This document shows, one piece after another, positions 23,668 through 34,899 of a DNA stretch of 64,000 nucleotides. Both the position numbers and the translations under genes were made by a program. The number at the start of each line of letters is the position of its first letter. Position 1 is the stretch's first letter. Origin of the DNA: Pogostemon cablin (lineage: Eukaryota; Streptophyta; Magnoliopsida; Lamiales; Lamiaceae); the NCBI GenBank assembly GCA_023678885.1, contig CM042985.1, positions 18,082,465 to 18,146,464 of the forward strand, in the 5' to 3' direction. Below the pieces are notes generated by a model that saw only the letters and a program-made list of their open reading frames with translations, was not told the DNA's origin and ran no database searches.

Positions 23668-25185
23668 TTACCATGATCCCCAAGGGGTATAAGCATGAGG
23701 TGTGGTAGGGAATTGGAAATTAAATATCCTCGTGATCATCTCCTCCATGTTGTTCGAGCGTGATCGCGTGTTCTCTTCATAGTACTCCCTACGACGCTGC
23801 CCCTCATGGATCTCCCTTATCATCGCACCCTGTCTCTGCTGCTCCTCTCGGAACTCTCTCATCTCATCTCCCAGCGCCTGCTGCGTCTGCCTGATCTCCC
23901 TGAGTTCATTCTCCAAAAAATTCCATCTTGCATTTCCTTCTCTTGGTCCATCTCCTTCCTCTTGTTCTTCTTCTTCTTGCTCAAATGCTGGAGGCTCTGG
24001 TGCATGCTCTTCAAATTCCACCTGATGAGGTTGCTCTTCCTCTCCTACATCCATGTCCACTGGCTCAGCTCTCAGATTCCTTAGCTTAGGATTCTCATCT
24101 ACTCTCATCTGCTGGAGCACTGCTTCCACTCCATCTCTATTCTCTCTGTAGAAGGCTCTCACAACTGCTGAGTGGTTGGGACTCGCCATTGCTAGATTCT
24201 GGTGCTTTCTTTGTCCTCGCAGTGTGGTGAGCTCAGAAGCAGGTAGAGGAAATGGAGCTCCCTTATCTTGCTTCAAGCAATACATGTTCCCTATGAATGA
24301 TAGGAACTCCATCCTTATGAGTTGATTATAAGTGAGCCCTTCACTAACCATCGAGTGTTGCATCCCTCTGAGGTCGATGCCTAACCCTTGAGCAATCATT
24401 GTCACCATTCCTCCAATCATAATCCCTCGAGTGTTCTCTCTCTTCGCCACTCTCTCAACATTCTGAATGAAGTGAGCTGCAATATTCACTGTGAACTCCT
24501 TGAACATACTGTACATGATGTACAACTGCTTCTCACCAACAGCTCCACTCTCAAACCGACCCAGAATAGTATTGGATACTATCTTCTCAAGGTACCTCAT
24601 GACTGGGTTCCTTATAGCTGTCCCTTTAGACGAACTTGGAATGTACTCTGGAGGCTCAGTCCCATCCTCAACCAATTTTCTCCACCACGTCTGTTGATTG
24701 AAACCCCCTTGTGGTAAGAAATTCTGATGACCTCTCATGATTGGGCACCCAAAGAACCTATTTAGCTCGTTCACAGGTATCTTCTCCCACATCTCATTGT
24801 TCAACTGAAATGTGATAGCAATAGGAAACTTGTTCCTATCTCTATGAACCTCCAAGGTGCTCATGAACTCGGCTGTAAGATGGAGATAAGTGGGAGGTCT
24901 CTTTTCGAAAAACTCCTCCATTTCCACTCGACGGAATAGAGTCCTCAGATCACCTTCTATTCCAAGACCCTCCATGGTTGCTTGATCCTGGAATCGAGTT
25001 GCCCTAATCTTTGGGATTATGTACTCCCACCTCAATGCATACTTCTCCCATTCCATGAACTCTACTCCGAAATTCTCAGGGTGTTGGTCCTTCATTAGCA
25101 GTTTGGCATCAAGGTTGGACAGTTCCATATCTGACTCAATAAAAATGAAGTCCTCATTGCGTTTCCTCACTCTTCTTTCAGCCAT
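23668..25185 (-). CDS. Athila env-like ORF (ATHILA ORF-1 type), intact
   Basis: 505 codons, uninterrupted, from ATG at 25185. It resembles the ORF placed after pol in Athila elements. The N-terminus is basic (AERRVRKRNEDF). The middle (residues ~30-330) is the family core, including FFGCPIMRGHQNFLPQGGFN. Residues ~365-410 are acidic (Glu/Pro-rich) and residues ~415-485 form a strong predicted coiled coil with ELREIRQTQQ-type heptads. No signal peptide, and no convincing membrane segment except a weak hydrophobic patch near GIMIGGMVTMIAQGLGI. It is called env-like by position only; its function is unknown. The ATG follows TTGTAG, a plausible splice acceptor. Confidence 0.85.
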   Translation of the reverse strand: MAERRVRKRNEDFIFIESDMELSNLDAKLLMKDQHPENFGVEFMEWEKYALRWEYIIPKIRATRFQDQATMEGLGIEGDLRTLFRRVEMEEFFEKRPPTYLHLTAEFMSTLEVHRDRNKFPIAITFQLNNEMWEKIPVNELNRFFGCPIMRGHQNFLPQGGFNQQTWWRKLVEDGTEPPEYIPSSSKGTAIRNPVMRYLEKIVSNTILGRFESGAVGEKQLYIMYSMFKEFTVNIAAHFIQNVERVAKRENTRGIMIGGMVTMIAQGLGIDLRGMQHSMVSEGLTYNQLIRMEFLSFIGNMYCLKQDKGAPFPLPASELTTLRGQRKHQNLAMASPNHSAVVRAFYRENRDGVEAVLQQMRVDENPKLRNLRAEPVDMDVGEEEQPHQVEFEEHAPEPPAFEQEEEEQEEGDGPREGNARWNFLENELREIRQTQQALGDEMREFREEQQRQGAMIREIHEGQRRREYYEENTRSRSNNMEEMITRIFNFQFPTTPHAYTPWGSW

Positions 25186-25866
25186 CTACAATTTCCAACA
25201 TAATTCAAATTAGTTTCAATTTAACTCAAAGCAAAATGTCTCATGTTAATTAGAATTATCACTAGTTATTCAACTAAGTGTTAATTCTAGCACATATTCA
25301 TGCACAATAAACAATGTGTTTCAAAGACTAACATTTAGATCCAATCAACTTAGCACAAAGTTATTCTAAAAATTACATTCAATCAATCACTTTCAACATC
25401 CTAATCCTCTCATTCTTTCATAACATTTCACTTTTTCAATGGGCACAATTCAATTCAATAATGTTTAATGCAAAAACTTTGAATTCCAATTTGAAATTTC
25501 ATTTAGGCATTTCATCAAACACTTGGCATGCACATATTTCACACTTCAATTCAACAAGTCTTAACTATGCCTTCATGCTCAAATCCTCAGTACCTAAACT
25601 AATTCACATCAATACAATCATCATAGAAGCATTATTAATCAATTTAACAATCACATGCCCTAAATTAATCATCCTAAAACAATTATCCCCAAATTCTTCC
25701 TTCATGAACCCTAATTCTTCCCAAAATTCAATCAATCCAACAATTAAATATGCAAATTCATGTTTCACAATCCTAGACATGCTTCATACATACCATCATT
25801 CAAAACCCATACATGAATTTCGACATTTATACCTCGAATTGAAAATTAGGGCACAAGAATACATAC
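25186..25866 (-). other. Possible intron upstream of env-like ORF, family C
   Basis: On the minus strand TTCAAG is followed by a GTATGT donor at 25866. The AG acceptor (TTGTAG) is at 25187-25186, immediately before the env-like ATG. The 681-bp span is AT-rich and U-rich like plant introns. A GTATGT donor sits at the matching place in family A. Splicing is inferred. Confidence 0.45.
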
Positions 25867-26057
25867 CTTGAATTTTCTTGAACAAAATGAAGGGGATTGT
25901 TGTTTAAGCTTTGAAATTCACCTTTTAATCTCACAATCTTACCACTCTTTGATGTTTAGAAGATAATTTGTGGAGTTTCGACTGGATTATCACGATTGGG
26001 ATGAGTTTTAACACGAGTGGTTGTATCCAGAATCTGACTTTTAAAAGCTACTTCAGA

Positions 26058-26290
26058 CCCGACACGAGTCGTGTCACGCAACACGGCCATAAGGTACCCG
26101 TGTTGCGTGATCTGATGCTCCCGCACGGCCAAAGCTTACAGGGCCGTGTCGGCGACACGACTCGAGTCTCGACGCTTGGACACGACCCGTGTCACGCAAC
26201 ACGACCAAAATCTGCTCGTGCTGGGCAAACTGATGTCGCCGCACGGCCAAAGCTAACAGGGCCGTGTCGGCGACACGAGTCGTGTCACTG
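26058..26290 (-). repeat. Internal palindrome array, family C motif
   Basis: Dense CG-rich block of ACACGAGTCGTGT, AACACGGCC and GGCCGTGTCGGCGACACG motifs with many overlapping inverted repeats. The CGCACGGCCAAAGCT...ACAGGGCCGTGTCGGCGACACG module occurs twice (26113-26160 and 26239-26287). The motif matches that in the LTRs of the same element. The open frame across it (25968-26381, + strand) is not a convincing gene. Confidence 0.85.
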
Positions 26291-26545
26291 CTCCCCTGAA
26301 TTTTTCAATTTTCATCTTCAACTCTTGTCTTTCCCTGTTTCAATGCTTCCAAAACTCCCTATTCATGCTCACAACTCATAAACATCATTAGTTCAGCCTT
26401 AATATCAAAAACAAAAGGATTATCAACTTCAGCACCACCAAAACGAACCAAAACTAAACCGAACTTATGAGAAAATTTCAAATTTGGCTCAAAAACACAA
26501 GAATGCATGTCAACATAGAATATAACATATCGTATCACATCATAT

Positions 26546-26557
26546 CCCCCCAAACTT
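26546..26557 (-). other. Internal PPT-like tract, family C
   Basis: Minus-strand AAGTTTGGGGGG about 190 bases after the pol stop, nearly identical to the PPT at 22119-22129. Confidence 0.55.
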
Positions 26558-26744
26558 GAATTGAAACAAGAGTTTCAAAGAAAGTTTGCAAAAAGTGGTA
26601 TGATATACCGTTCACATCAATGACGCACTCTTTGAATCTTCAATAAATCTTCTCCTCATAAGTACAATCCACCTACAATACCAAAATAAAGCAAAACAAG
26701 AAAAGAAATATTTACAAACCTAAACTACTAAAAGGATACGGATC

Positions 26745-29700
26745 TCAAGAAGAGAAGGTGTCAACATATACCAACTCCCTTTGAGAGGGAGAATGGTAAT
26801 GCTTAACCCTATGACCATTGACAATAAAAGAATTCCCATCCGATCCTTCAAGCATTAAAGATCCATTTTCTCTAACTTCAATCACCTCATATGGACCGGT
26901 CCATTTTGAACGAAGCTTTCCGGGAAACATTTTCAATCTAGAATTGAATAAAAGTACTTTATCCCCCGGTATAAACTCCTTTGCTTTGATTCTTTCATCA
27001 TGCCATCTTTTAAGCTTCTCCTTGACAATTCGTGAGTTTGAATATGCTTCCTCACGAAATTCTTCAAGCTCAATCAATTGAAGACATCTTTTCTTTCCGG
27101 ATTCTTTCTCCTCAAGATTCAACTTCCTCAATGCCCATAAAGCCTTGTGTTCTATTTCAACCGGAAGATGACATGCTTTCCCATAGACAAGTTTATATGG
27201 AGAAAAACCAAGAGCGGTCTTGTAAGCCGTTCGATAAGCCCAAAGCGCATCATCTAGCTTAGAAGACCAATCCTTCCTATTCCCCTTGACTGTCTTCTCA
27301 AGTACAAGCTTCACTTGCCTATTTGATACTTCCGCCAAACTATTTGTTTGCGGATGATAAGGTGTTGACACCTTGTGATTCACTCCATAGCCTATCAAAA
27401 GCTTCTCAATGATCTTGTTGATGAAATGAGTCCCTTGATCGCTAATGATCGCCTTTGGTACTCCAAACCTTGCAAAAATGTTCTTCTTCAAGAAAGCCTT
27501 TACAACTAAAGCATCATTCGTTCTTGTAGGAATTGCTTCTACCCATTTAGACACATAGTCTACCGCAAGCAAAATGTAAAGAAAACCATTGGAAGGCGGA
27601 AATGGTCCCATGAAGTCCATCCCCCAAACATCAAACACTTCAACTTCAAAGATGTTCCTCATAGGCATCTCATCTCTTTGTCCAATACTTCCAATTCTTT
27701 GGCATTTATCACACCCCTTGACGTATTCTTTGCAATCCTTGAACAATGTTGGCCAAAATAATCCCGACTGTAAGATCTTAGCTCCCATCTTTTGAAACCC
27801 AAAGTGTCCTCCACATGGTAAACTATGGCACATTTCCATGACACTTACTTTTTCTTCCTCCGGAATACACCTCCTTATGATACCATCCGGACAATTCTTA
27901 AACAACAAAGGATCATCCCACAAATATTCTTTAACATCATGGTAGAACTTTTTCCTTTTTGACTCGGTGAGATGGTCCGGCTTGATACCGCACGCTAAGT
28001 AGTTTACCAAATCCGCGTACCACGGTCTTCCGGTCTCACACAAAGTGTACATCCGATGAAAATCCACTTGAAGTATCTCTTCATCTGGGAACATATCATT
28101 TATGAGCTCCATGGTTCCTTTTTCATCAACATTCTCCAATCGTGACAAGTGGTCGGCTATTACATTTTCGACTCCCTTCTTATCACGTATCTCCACATCA
28201 AACTCCTGCAACAAAAGAACCCAACGAATTAGTCTTGGTTTAGCATCCTTTTTACTCATCAAATACCTAATGGCAGCATGATCCGTGTAGACAATGGTTT
28301 TCGTGCCAACTAAGTATGGACGAAATTTTTCAAAAGCATAGACTACGGAAAGAAACTCCTTTTCCGTTGTGGTGTAATTCTTTTGATTGGCATTGAACGT
28401 CTTTGATGCATAATAGATAGCTCGAAATTTCTTCTCTTGCACTTGTCCAAGCACTACTCCCAATGCACTATCACTTGCATCACAATGGAGTTCAAAAGGC
28501 TTGCTCCAATCGGGAGATACAAGGATTGGTGAAGAAATCAAAGCTTCCTTTAACACCCTAAAAGCATCAAGACATTCATCATTAAATTCAAATGGAATAT
28601 CTTTTTCAAGCAATTTACACAAAGGTTTGGCTATATTAGAAAAATTCTTTATAAAACGTCGATTGAATCCGGCGTGACCAAGAAACGATCTAACTCCTTT
28701 TTCATTTTTAGGAGGGGGAAGATGTTCAATGGCTACAACCTTCGCTCTATCAACTCTCAAACCTTTTTCGGAGATATGATGACCAAGTACGATACCCTCT
28801 TGAACCATAAAGTGACATTTTTCCCAATTCAAGACGAGGTTCGTATCTTGACATCGCTGCAAGACCATTGACAAATTAGCTAAGCATATATCAAATGAAG
28901 TTCCAAACACGGAAAAATCATCCATAAAAACTTCCATCACATTTTCAATTAATCCTCCAAAAATAGCCATCATACAACTTTAAAAGGTGGCGGGTGCATT
29001 GCATATCCCAAAAGGCAATTTATAGAAAGCGAATGTGCCATACGGACAAGTAAAAGTTATTTTCTCTAGATCCTCGGGGGCTATCATGATTTGGTTGTAC
29101 CCCGAGTAACCATCTAGAAAACAATAATACTTGTATCCCGCCAACCTATCAAGCATTTGATCAATAAAAGGCAAAGGGAAATGATCCTTATGAGTATTGT
29201 CATTAAGTTTTCTATAATCACAACAAACTCTCCACCCCGTTTTCACCCTTGTTGCAAGTTCTTCATCAAATTCCGTTTTAACAATGGTTAACCCTCCTTT
29301 CTTAGCCACAACATGCAAAGGACTTACATGAGGACTATCACTAATGGCATAAACAATTTTAGCATCCAACCATTTTAAAACTTCCTTCCTAACAACTTCT
29401 TGCATAATAGGATTCAAACGCCTTTGAGGTTGTATACATGATTTATTCTCATCAATCAACCTTATGTGATGCATGCAAATTGTGGGACTAATTCCCTTCA
29501 AATCATCCAAACTCCACCCTATAGCACTCTTATGATCTCTAAGTACCCTCAACAATTTATCAAGCTCTAAAGGTGAAAGGGATGATGATACAATTACCGG
29601 AAAATTCTTGTTGTCCCCCAAATATGCATACCTAAGGTGATCGGGTAGAGGCTTCAATTCTTCCTTTCTTTTATCGACCTTTGACTCTTCATTCTCAACC

Positions 29701-32624
29701 TCTAATGGAAGATATTCCCTCTTTCCATAGTATGCCAACTTTGCTTCATCCTCTTGCATTTCCCTACAAGCATTCAATTCATGTAAACAATCATTAATAT
29801 CTTCATCTTCTAAACAATGAAAAGAATGGTTAGAGTTTAAAGATAAAGTAAGAGAATGGCTTATGCTCATTTCAAGAGGATCTTTAGCTAAGATGAATGG
29901 TAGGTTCTCTTCAACAACTTCATCAATCATGTCAATCCTTCTACATTCTTCTTTCTCATTTGGATACCTCATAGCACTCTTCAAAGAGAACACCACCTCC
30001 TCCTCATTTACTCTCAACTTCAACTCCCCTTTTTGTACATCAATTAACGCTCTTCCCGTGGCTAGAAATGGACGCCCCAATATCAATGGAACATTTGCAT
30101 CCTCGTCCATATCAAGCACTACAAAATCAACCGGGAATATAAACTTTTCAACTTTGACTAACACATCCTCCACTATTCCTCTAGGGTAAGTTAAAGACCT
30201 ATTAGCTAGTTGCAATGTAACGGATGTAGGTTTCACTTCCCCTATACCAAGTTTCTTGAAAATGGACATAGGCATCAAGTTGATACTTGCCCCAAGATCA
30301 CAAAGAGCTTTATGAATCTCACTCTTGCCCATTTCACATGTAATAACAAAACTCCCCGGATCTTTGAGCTTTGGAGGCAACTTCCTTTGAATTATTACAC
30401 TACACTCCTCCGTCAAGTTGACGGTCTCATTCTCTATCAAGCTCCTTTTCCTTGACATGATGTCCTTCAAAAACTTCGCATAGTGAGGCATTTGTTTCAA
30501 GGCATCCGCAAAGGGTATATTAATGTGGATTTTCTTAAAAATTTCCAAAAACTTTGCAAACTTTTCATCCAAGCCCTTCTTCAAAAATCGATGTGGAAAA
30601 GGAATAGGTACTTCTGTTTTTGGAATCCCCCAACTATCCCTTTCCACTTCAATTTACTCCTCCTTCTTTTTCATTGTCTTGGTTCTTTCCCATTTCTTTT
30701 CAACAATCTTGTTATCAATCAATTTCGGTTCCTCATTCATTTTAGCCTCAACTTCACTTTCAACTTCTAATTCTTCTTCAACCAAGGTTTTCTCCACCTC
30801 CTTCTCTTCCACATTATCATCTTCCATTGGCACTGACGGTCCATCATAATTGGTTCCACTCCTCAAGGTAATTGCCTTGCATTGTTTCTTTGGATTTACA
30901 ATGGTGGTGAAAGGAAATTTCCCTTTCTCATTAGCACTCATTGAGCTCGCCATTTGACTAAATGAATACTCCAAGGCTTTGAGTCTTCTATCACTATTTT
31001 CTTTAATGGCTTTGAATCGTCTTTCAATATTTTCCTCTTGAGTCTTGTTGGAAGCAATCAACTTTTCAAGAAGTTCTTCGGTAGTCGCCTTCCCTTCATT
31101 ATTTGGCGCTTTAGCTCCCGGATGATACCCCGGAGGATAAGCAACCGCATTACTTGGATTTGCATAAGAAAAATTATCTTGCCTCCTTTGTTGTTGTGGA
31201 TAAGAACTTCCACTTCCTTGACCATTGAATACTCCTTGCCTTGGTTGTTGTTGTGGGTGTGAACTTCCACTACTTTGAGCATTTAATCCTCCTTGCCTTT
31301 GTGGATAACTTCCTTGATTTTGATTGAAATTACCTTGGTAATTGTTTTGATAATTACCTTGGTAATTTCTTCCTTGCATAAATGACACATCCTCAACACG
31401 TGGCATAGAGTTGGTCCATTGTTCACCATTCACAACATTCGAAGGTAGCACACCTTGCTCGACTTGTAGCCCCTCAACCATATTCGCTCCTTGATTGTTC
31501 ACACTTTGATTCAAGCTCATTTGTTTAACGACTTCAGCCACTATCTTTTCCATGCTTGGCATACTTGGTTCAACATTTACACTCTTCACACTAAACTGTT
31601 GCCCTTTATCATAGCTCTCAAACCCATAGCTTCCACTAACCCTCTCCGATGGCCATTGATAGACATTTGTAGCAATTTCATCAAAAATTCGAATAGCCCT
31701 TTCTGGAGTTACTCCGAGTACGGATCCACCTGCCAAAGCATCAACAAGCACTCTTTGCCCATTCACAAGTCCTTGATAGAAAAATCCAACTTGTTGATTC
31801 TCCGGGAAACCATGTTGTGGACACTTGCGTAGCATTTCCTTGAACCTTTCCCACGCTTCATAAAAACTCTCTTGAGGCATTTGCTTGAATTGAGTGATCA
31901 AGCTCTTCATTTGAAGCATCTTTGAAGGTGGAAAATATTTGTTCAAAAACATTTGTGCTAGCTCGTCCCATGTGTTGCACGTACCGGGAGTAAGAGTGGA
32001 GAGCCATGTTCTTGCTCTATCCCTCAAAGAAAATGGGAACAACCTCATCTTGATGCAATCTTCACTCACCCCATTTATTTTCACGGTGTTGGCAATCTCC
32101 ACAAATTGAGCTAGATGAGCATTTGGATCTTCATTCGGAGGTCCACCAAATTATTGCTCTCTCACCAATGAAATCAAGCCCATCTTAAATTCAAAGTTGT
32201 TGGCATGAATTGGTGGTCCCATCATTTGTGGAATTGCCCTTGGCATGAAGAAATCCCGGATCACTCTTTGATCATTTTGCATTCCATGTTGCACCGGAGG
32301 TGGTGATACATATGCTTGTTGTGGAGGAACATAAGCTTGTTGAAAACCTTGTTGAATCATAGCTTGTTGCACCATTTGTTGAATTAAAGCTTGATTGTTA
32401 AACTCCCCAAATTGTTGATAACCTCGTTGAGGAAGATTGGCATTGGCTTGATCTTGCAAATTTTGCATTCCGCCTCCATCATTCCTAACATTGCCACGTT
32501 CATCTTGATTGTTTTCCATTTGATCACTCTTTTTGGTATTGTTCTCCTTTCTTCTTCTTCGAAAAGTGTGTTCAATTTCTAAGTCAATAGGTTCAACTTG
32601 TTCCCCTTTTGATCTTGTTTGCAT
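26745..32624 (-). pseudogene. Athila C gag-pol polyprotein, one frame with three stops
   Basis: A single 1960-codon frame from ATG at 32624 to 26745, broken only by stops at 32151-32153, 30654-30656 and 28980-28982; no frameshift. Gag (32624-30900) has the retrotransposon gag core (RARTWLSTL, FYEAWERFKEML) and a Gln/Asn/Gly-rich tail. The protease active site LCDLGAS is near 30300. RT holds the catalytic FMDDF near 28922 and, before the third stop, the CDYRKLN region. RNase H has HCDASDSALG (~28480) and YTDHAAIRYL. Integrase has a zinc finger (CDKCQRIG), core residues in GMDFMGPF and SDQGTHF, and a GPF/Y-type KWTGPYEV near the end. No chromodomain is seen, which fits the Athila lineage. Integrity apart from the stops suggests a young insertion. 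Confidence 0.93.
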
Positions 32625-32754
32625 ACACCTTCAAAATAAAAGAAGTTAGAACAAGATTTTCAAAGCAAAATACAAATAATAAATACAAGAAATAAAATAT
32701 CTCTAGTAAGATCACTCTAAACGTTCCTTCTTTAAGCTACTAGCAACCGTTACC

Positions 32755-32772
32755 TCCCCGGCAACAGCGCCA
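32755..32772 (-). other. Primer binding site (tRNA-Asp type), family C
   Basis: Minus-strand TGGCGCTGTTGCCGGGGA, 17 of 18 bases complementary to the 3' end of plant tRNA-Asp, two bases from the LTR. This primer is typical of Athila/Tat elements. Confidence 0.88.
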
Positions 32773-33866
32773 TTTGATTAGCCATAACTTGTAGTCGGGT
32801 TGACCAATTCAAGAATTTATCGAACCACAGGGAGGTCGATGCTAGCACTTAAGCGATATCACGTTTATCACGATTTTATAGAAACGAATCATAGATGGAT
32901 GGTTGGGTAAACAAGTAATTAAATGCAAACAAATAAAAGTAGGCAAGCAATAATCAAATGACAAGGTTAAAATGATGAATGAGTGGTTTTCTAAATTGAG
33001 TAGAAGTGAGATTAACAACACTAATGAAGTGGTAACTTATGGATTCATGCATTAAACTCATATGTATCAAGGGTTAAGACTAAGGGCCAACACTTATACC
33101 ACCTAAACTTCCTCTCGAAATGAATAGGATGTAGATCATTTGCACAATCTCAAAATAGCTCAAAGGTTGGTTCTCAATTAAACTATTCCAACTAGGTACT
33201 AAGTTCAATTATAGAATCCCTTCATATAATCAATTGACTTCTCAATCTAACTAATCACATGTTCCATCAAAGGGTTCTAAATAATAAAGGACTTCTCAAT
33301 CACTTTACCATTTATAATGCACATGAGGTGTTTGATGAAATGATTCACTTGACTATCCTAAGCAGATAATTGATTTCTCAATCTAATCATATAATTAGAA
33401 CAATCAAACACACAAAACATCATAGATCTCAAGATATATAAGCACCAATGATAGAAAATCAAATATCCCCATCAACATATGAATTTAATTACATAGATCC
33501 ACAAATTAACCAACAACCTTCATGTTGCTAATCTCACAAGGGAGATTAGCCTACAATCTTCATAAGATCCATAACATAGACATTAGAATTCTTACAAATC
33601 ATGATAAACTAAAGGATTAACACAAAATTGGAATGAAAACTCCCTTGGAAATGGATCCAATTGAATCTCCCTTCTTCCTTTGGTGATCACCCAATCTTCC
33701 TTGCTTCTTCACTTGATTTGGATGGAAGAAATTATGGAGAAATGATGTAGATCTAGAAATGGATGAATGGGATGAAGAATATGGTGTAAAATCAAAGGAA
33801 TGGTGTGTGAGGTGTGTGGGAACAGTAGCAAAATCGGATCTCCTTTCAAAATGTTGAATGGATTGG

Positions 33867-33874
33867 TATTTATA
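33867..33874 (-). promoter_or_regulatory. TATA box of Athila C 5' LTR
   Basis: TATAAATA on the minus strand, right after the palindrome array. The start site would lie about 30 bases further on. Inferred from sequence only. Confidence 0.55.
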
Positions 33875-33918
33875 CCCCATGGAGATCTTCTAGAAGAATT
33901 ATAAAAAATATCTTGTTC

Positions 33919-34236
33919 TGGTGCCGACACGAGTCGTGCTACGTAGCACGAGTCGTGTCGTGTAAGGGCAAACGGCACATGAGTAGTTCTGCGTCGCACG
34001 GCCAAAGGGTGGCCGTGTTGAATGTTTAGACGTCGCCGCACGGCCTCCGCTTACAGGCCCGTGTCTGGTACATGGGTCGTGCTCCGCAACACGGGTCGAG
34101 CTCCGCAACACGGCCAAGTGGTGGTCGTGTTGGATAAATAGATGTCGCCGCATGACCATTCTGGATAGGCCCGTGTCTGGTACATGGGCCGTGTGCTGCA
34201 ACACGACTCGTGTTGCCAGCACGGCCAGCCGTGTTC
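33919..34236 (-). promoter_or_regulatory. U3 palindrome array, family C LTR
   Basis: Overlapping inverted repeats built on CACGAGTCGTG and AACACGGGTCG. It includes a perfect 18-base palindrome at 33934-33951 (half site TCGTGCTAC) and a twice-repeated CCGTGTCTGGTACA(C/T)GGG module (34058-34083 and 34171-34196). The array ends about 45 bases upstream of the TATA box. The 3' LTR copy is at 21594-21915. Confidence 0.6.
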
Positions 34237-34445
34237 TTGCACTTTTGTTTCTTCTTCCTTGTTTGATCTCCCGTCTTCATTTTTACTCCATTTTCACCTG
34301 TTATACATATGTTTAAGATCATTCTCACACATTCCCATGAAAACACATAACACCACCAAAATATACGAAAATATGGATAAAACAATACAAAAAATACACA
34401 CAAAAAGGCACTAAAATCTAGGTGAAAATAACGACAATCAGATAG

Positions 34446-34899
34446 CCAATCCGATATTTTTTAGTAGGATTTAATTGAATCATTTATTAAGATGAACATG
34501 CATGTTAGTGTGAGGAGAGGTAAGCCATACTCTTCTTATGCTTAGAACATCCATAAGGGATACTTAAGAAATTGAGTAAAAAGAACCAAACTTATGATCA
34601 TATTACCTTAAGGGAACTGAGAGTAAGCACAATCTTAGGAGATTTAGACTTGTCAAAGGGTCGAGAACCTAATCACCTTATCCATATGGGTTAGGGATAA
34701 ATATGTGATTGCTTTTAGTCCATGATTAATGAAGGTCAATGTTAAAAGTCATGCATATCTAGCTAGTTTCTTAACCATGAGTATGGTTAGCCTTGCTCTT
34801 TTCTTAAATACATTCTGTCCATTCCATTCATTCTTGTTACGTGATTGATAGTTAATATTAATAGTTGTAAATCCTAGAGAAATATGAGATTATCGAAGC
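34446..34899. other. Unassigned right flank of Athila C target
   Basis: No gene or terminal repeat recognised. It may belong to the Tat-type element whose RT follows, but nothing in it proves this. Confidence 0.4.

Larger units (their letters stand above)
20452..34440 (-). mobile_element. Complete Athila element, family C (13,989 bp)
   Basis: Minus-strand Ty3/gypsy element with perfect 5-bp GATAG duplications (20447-20451 and 34441-34445). LTRs are 20452-22116 (3') and 32775-34440 (5'), about 99% identical by eye. Order on the minus strand: 5' LTR, tRNA-Asp primer site, gag-protease-RT-RNase H-integrase in one frame, internal PPT-like tract, palindrome array, possible intron, env-like ORF, paired hairpin, PPT, 3' LTR. 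Three stops break gag-pol, so this copy is not autonomous as it stands. Confidence 0.96.
32775..34440 (-). mobile_element. Athila C 5' LTR
   Basis: 1666 bp, nearly identical to 20452-22116. The minus-strand U3 holds a palindrome array (33919-34236); a TATAAATA box lies at 33874-33867, about 45 bases downstream of it in transcription order. Confidence 0.95.

Noticed and set aside
23668..25185. True viral envelope glycoprotein
   Set aside because: No signal peptide, no clear transmembrane anchor, no Cys-rich ectodomain; position and coiled coil alone do not support an envelope role.
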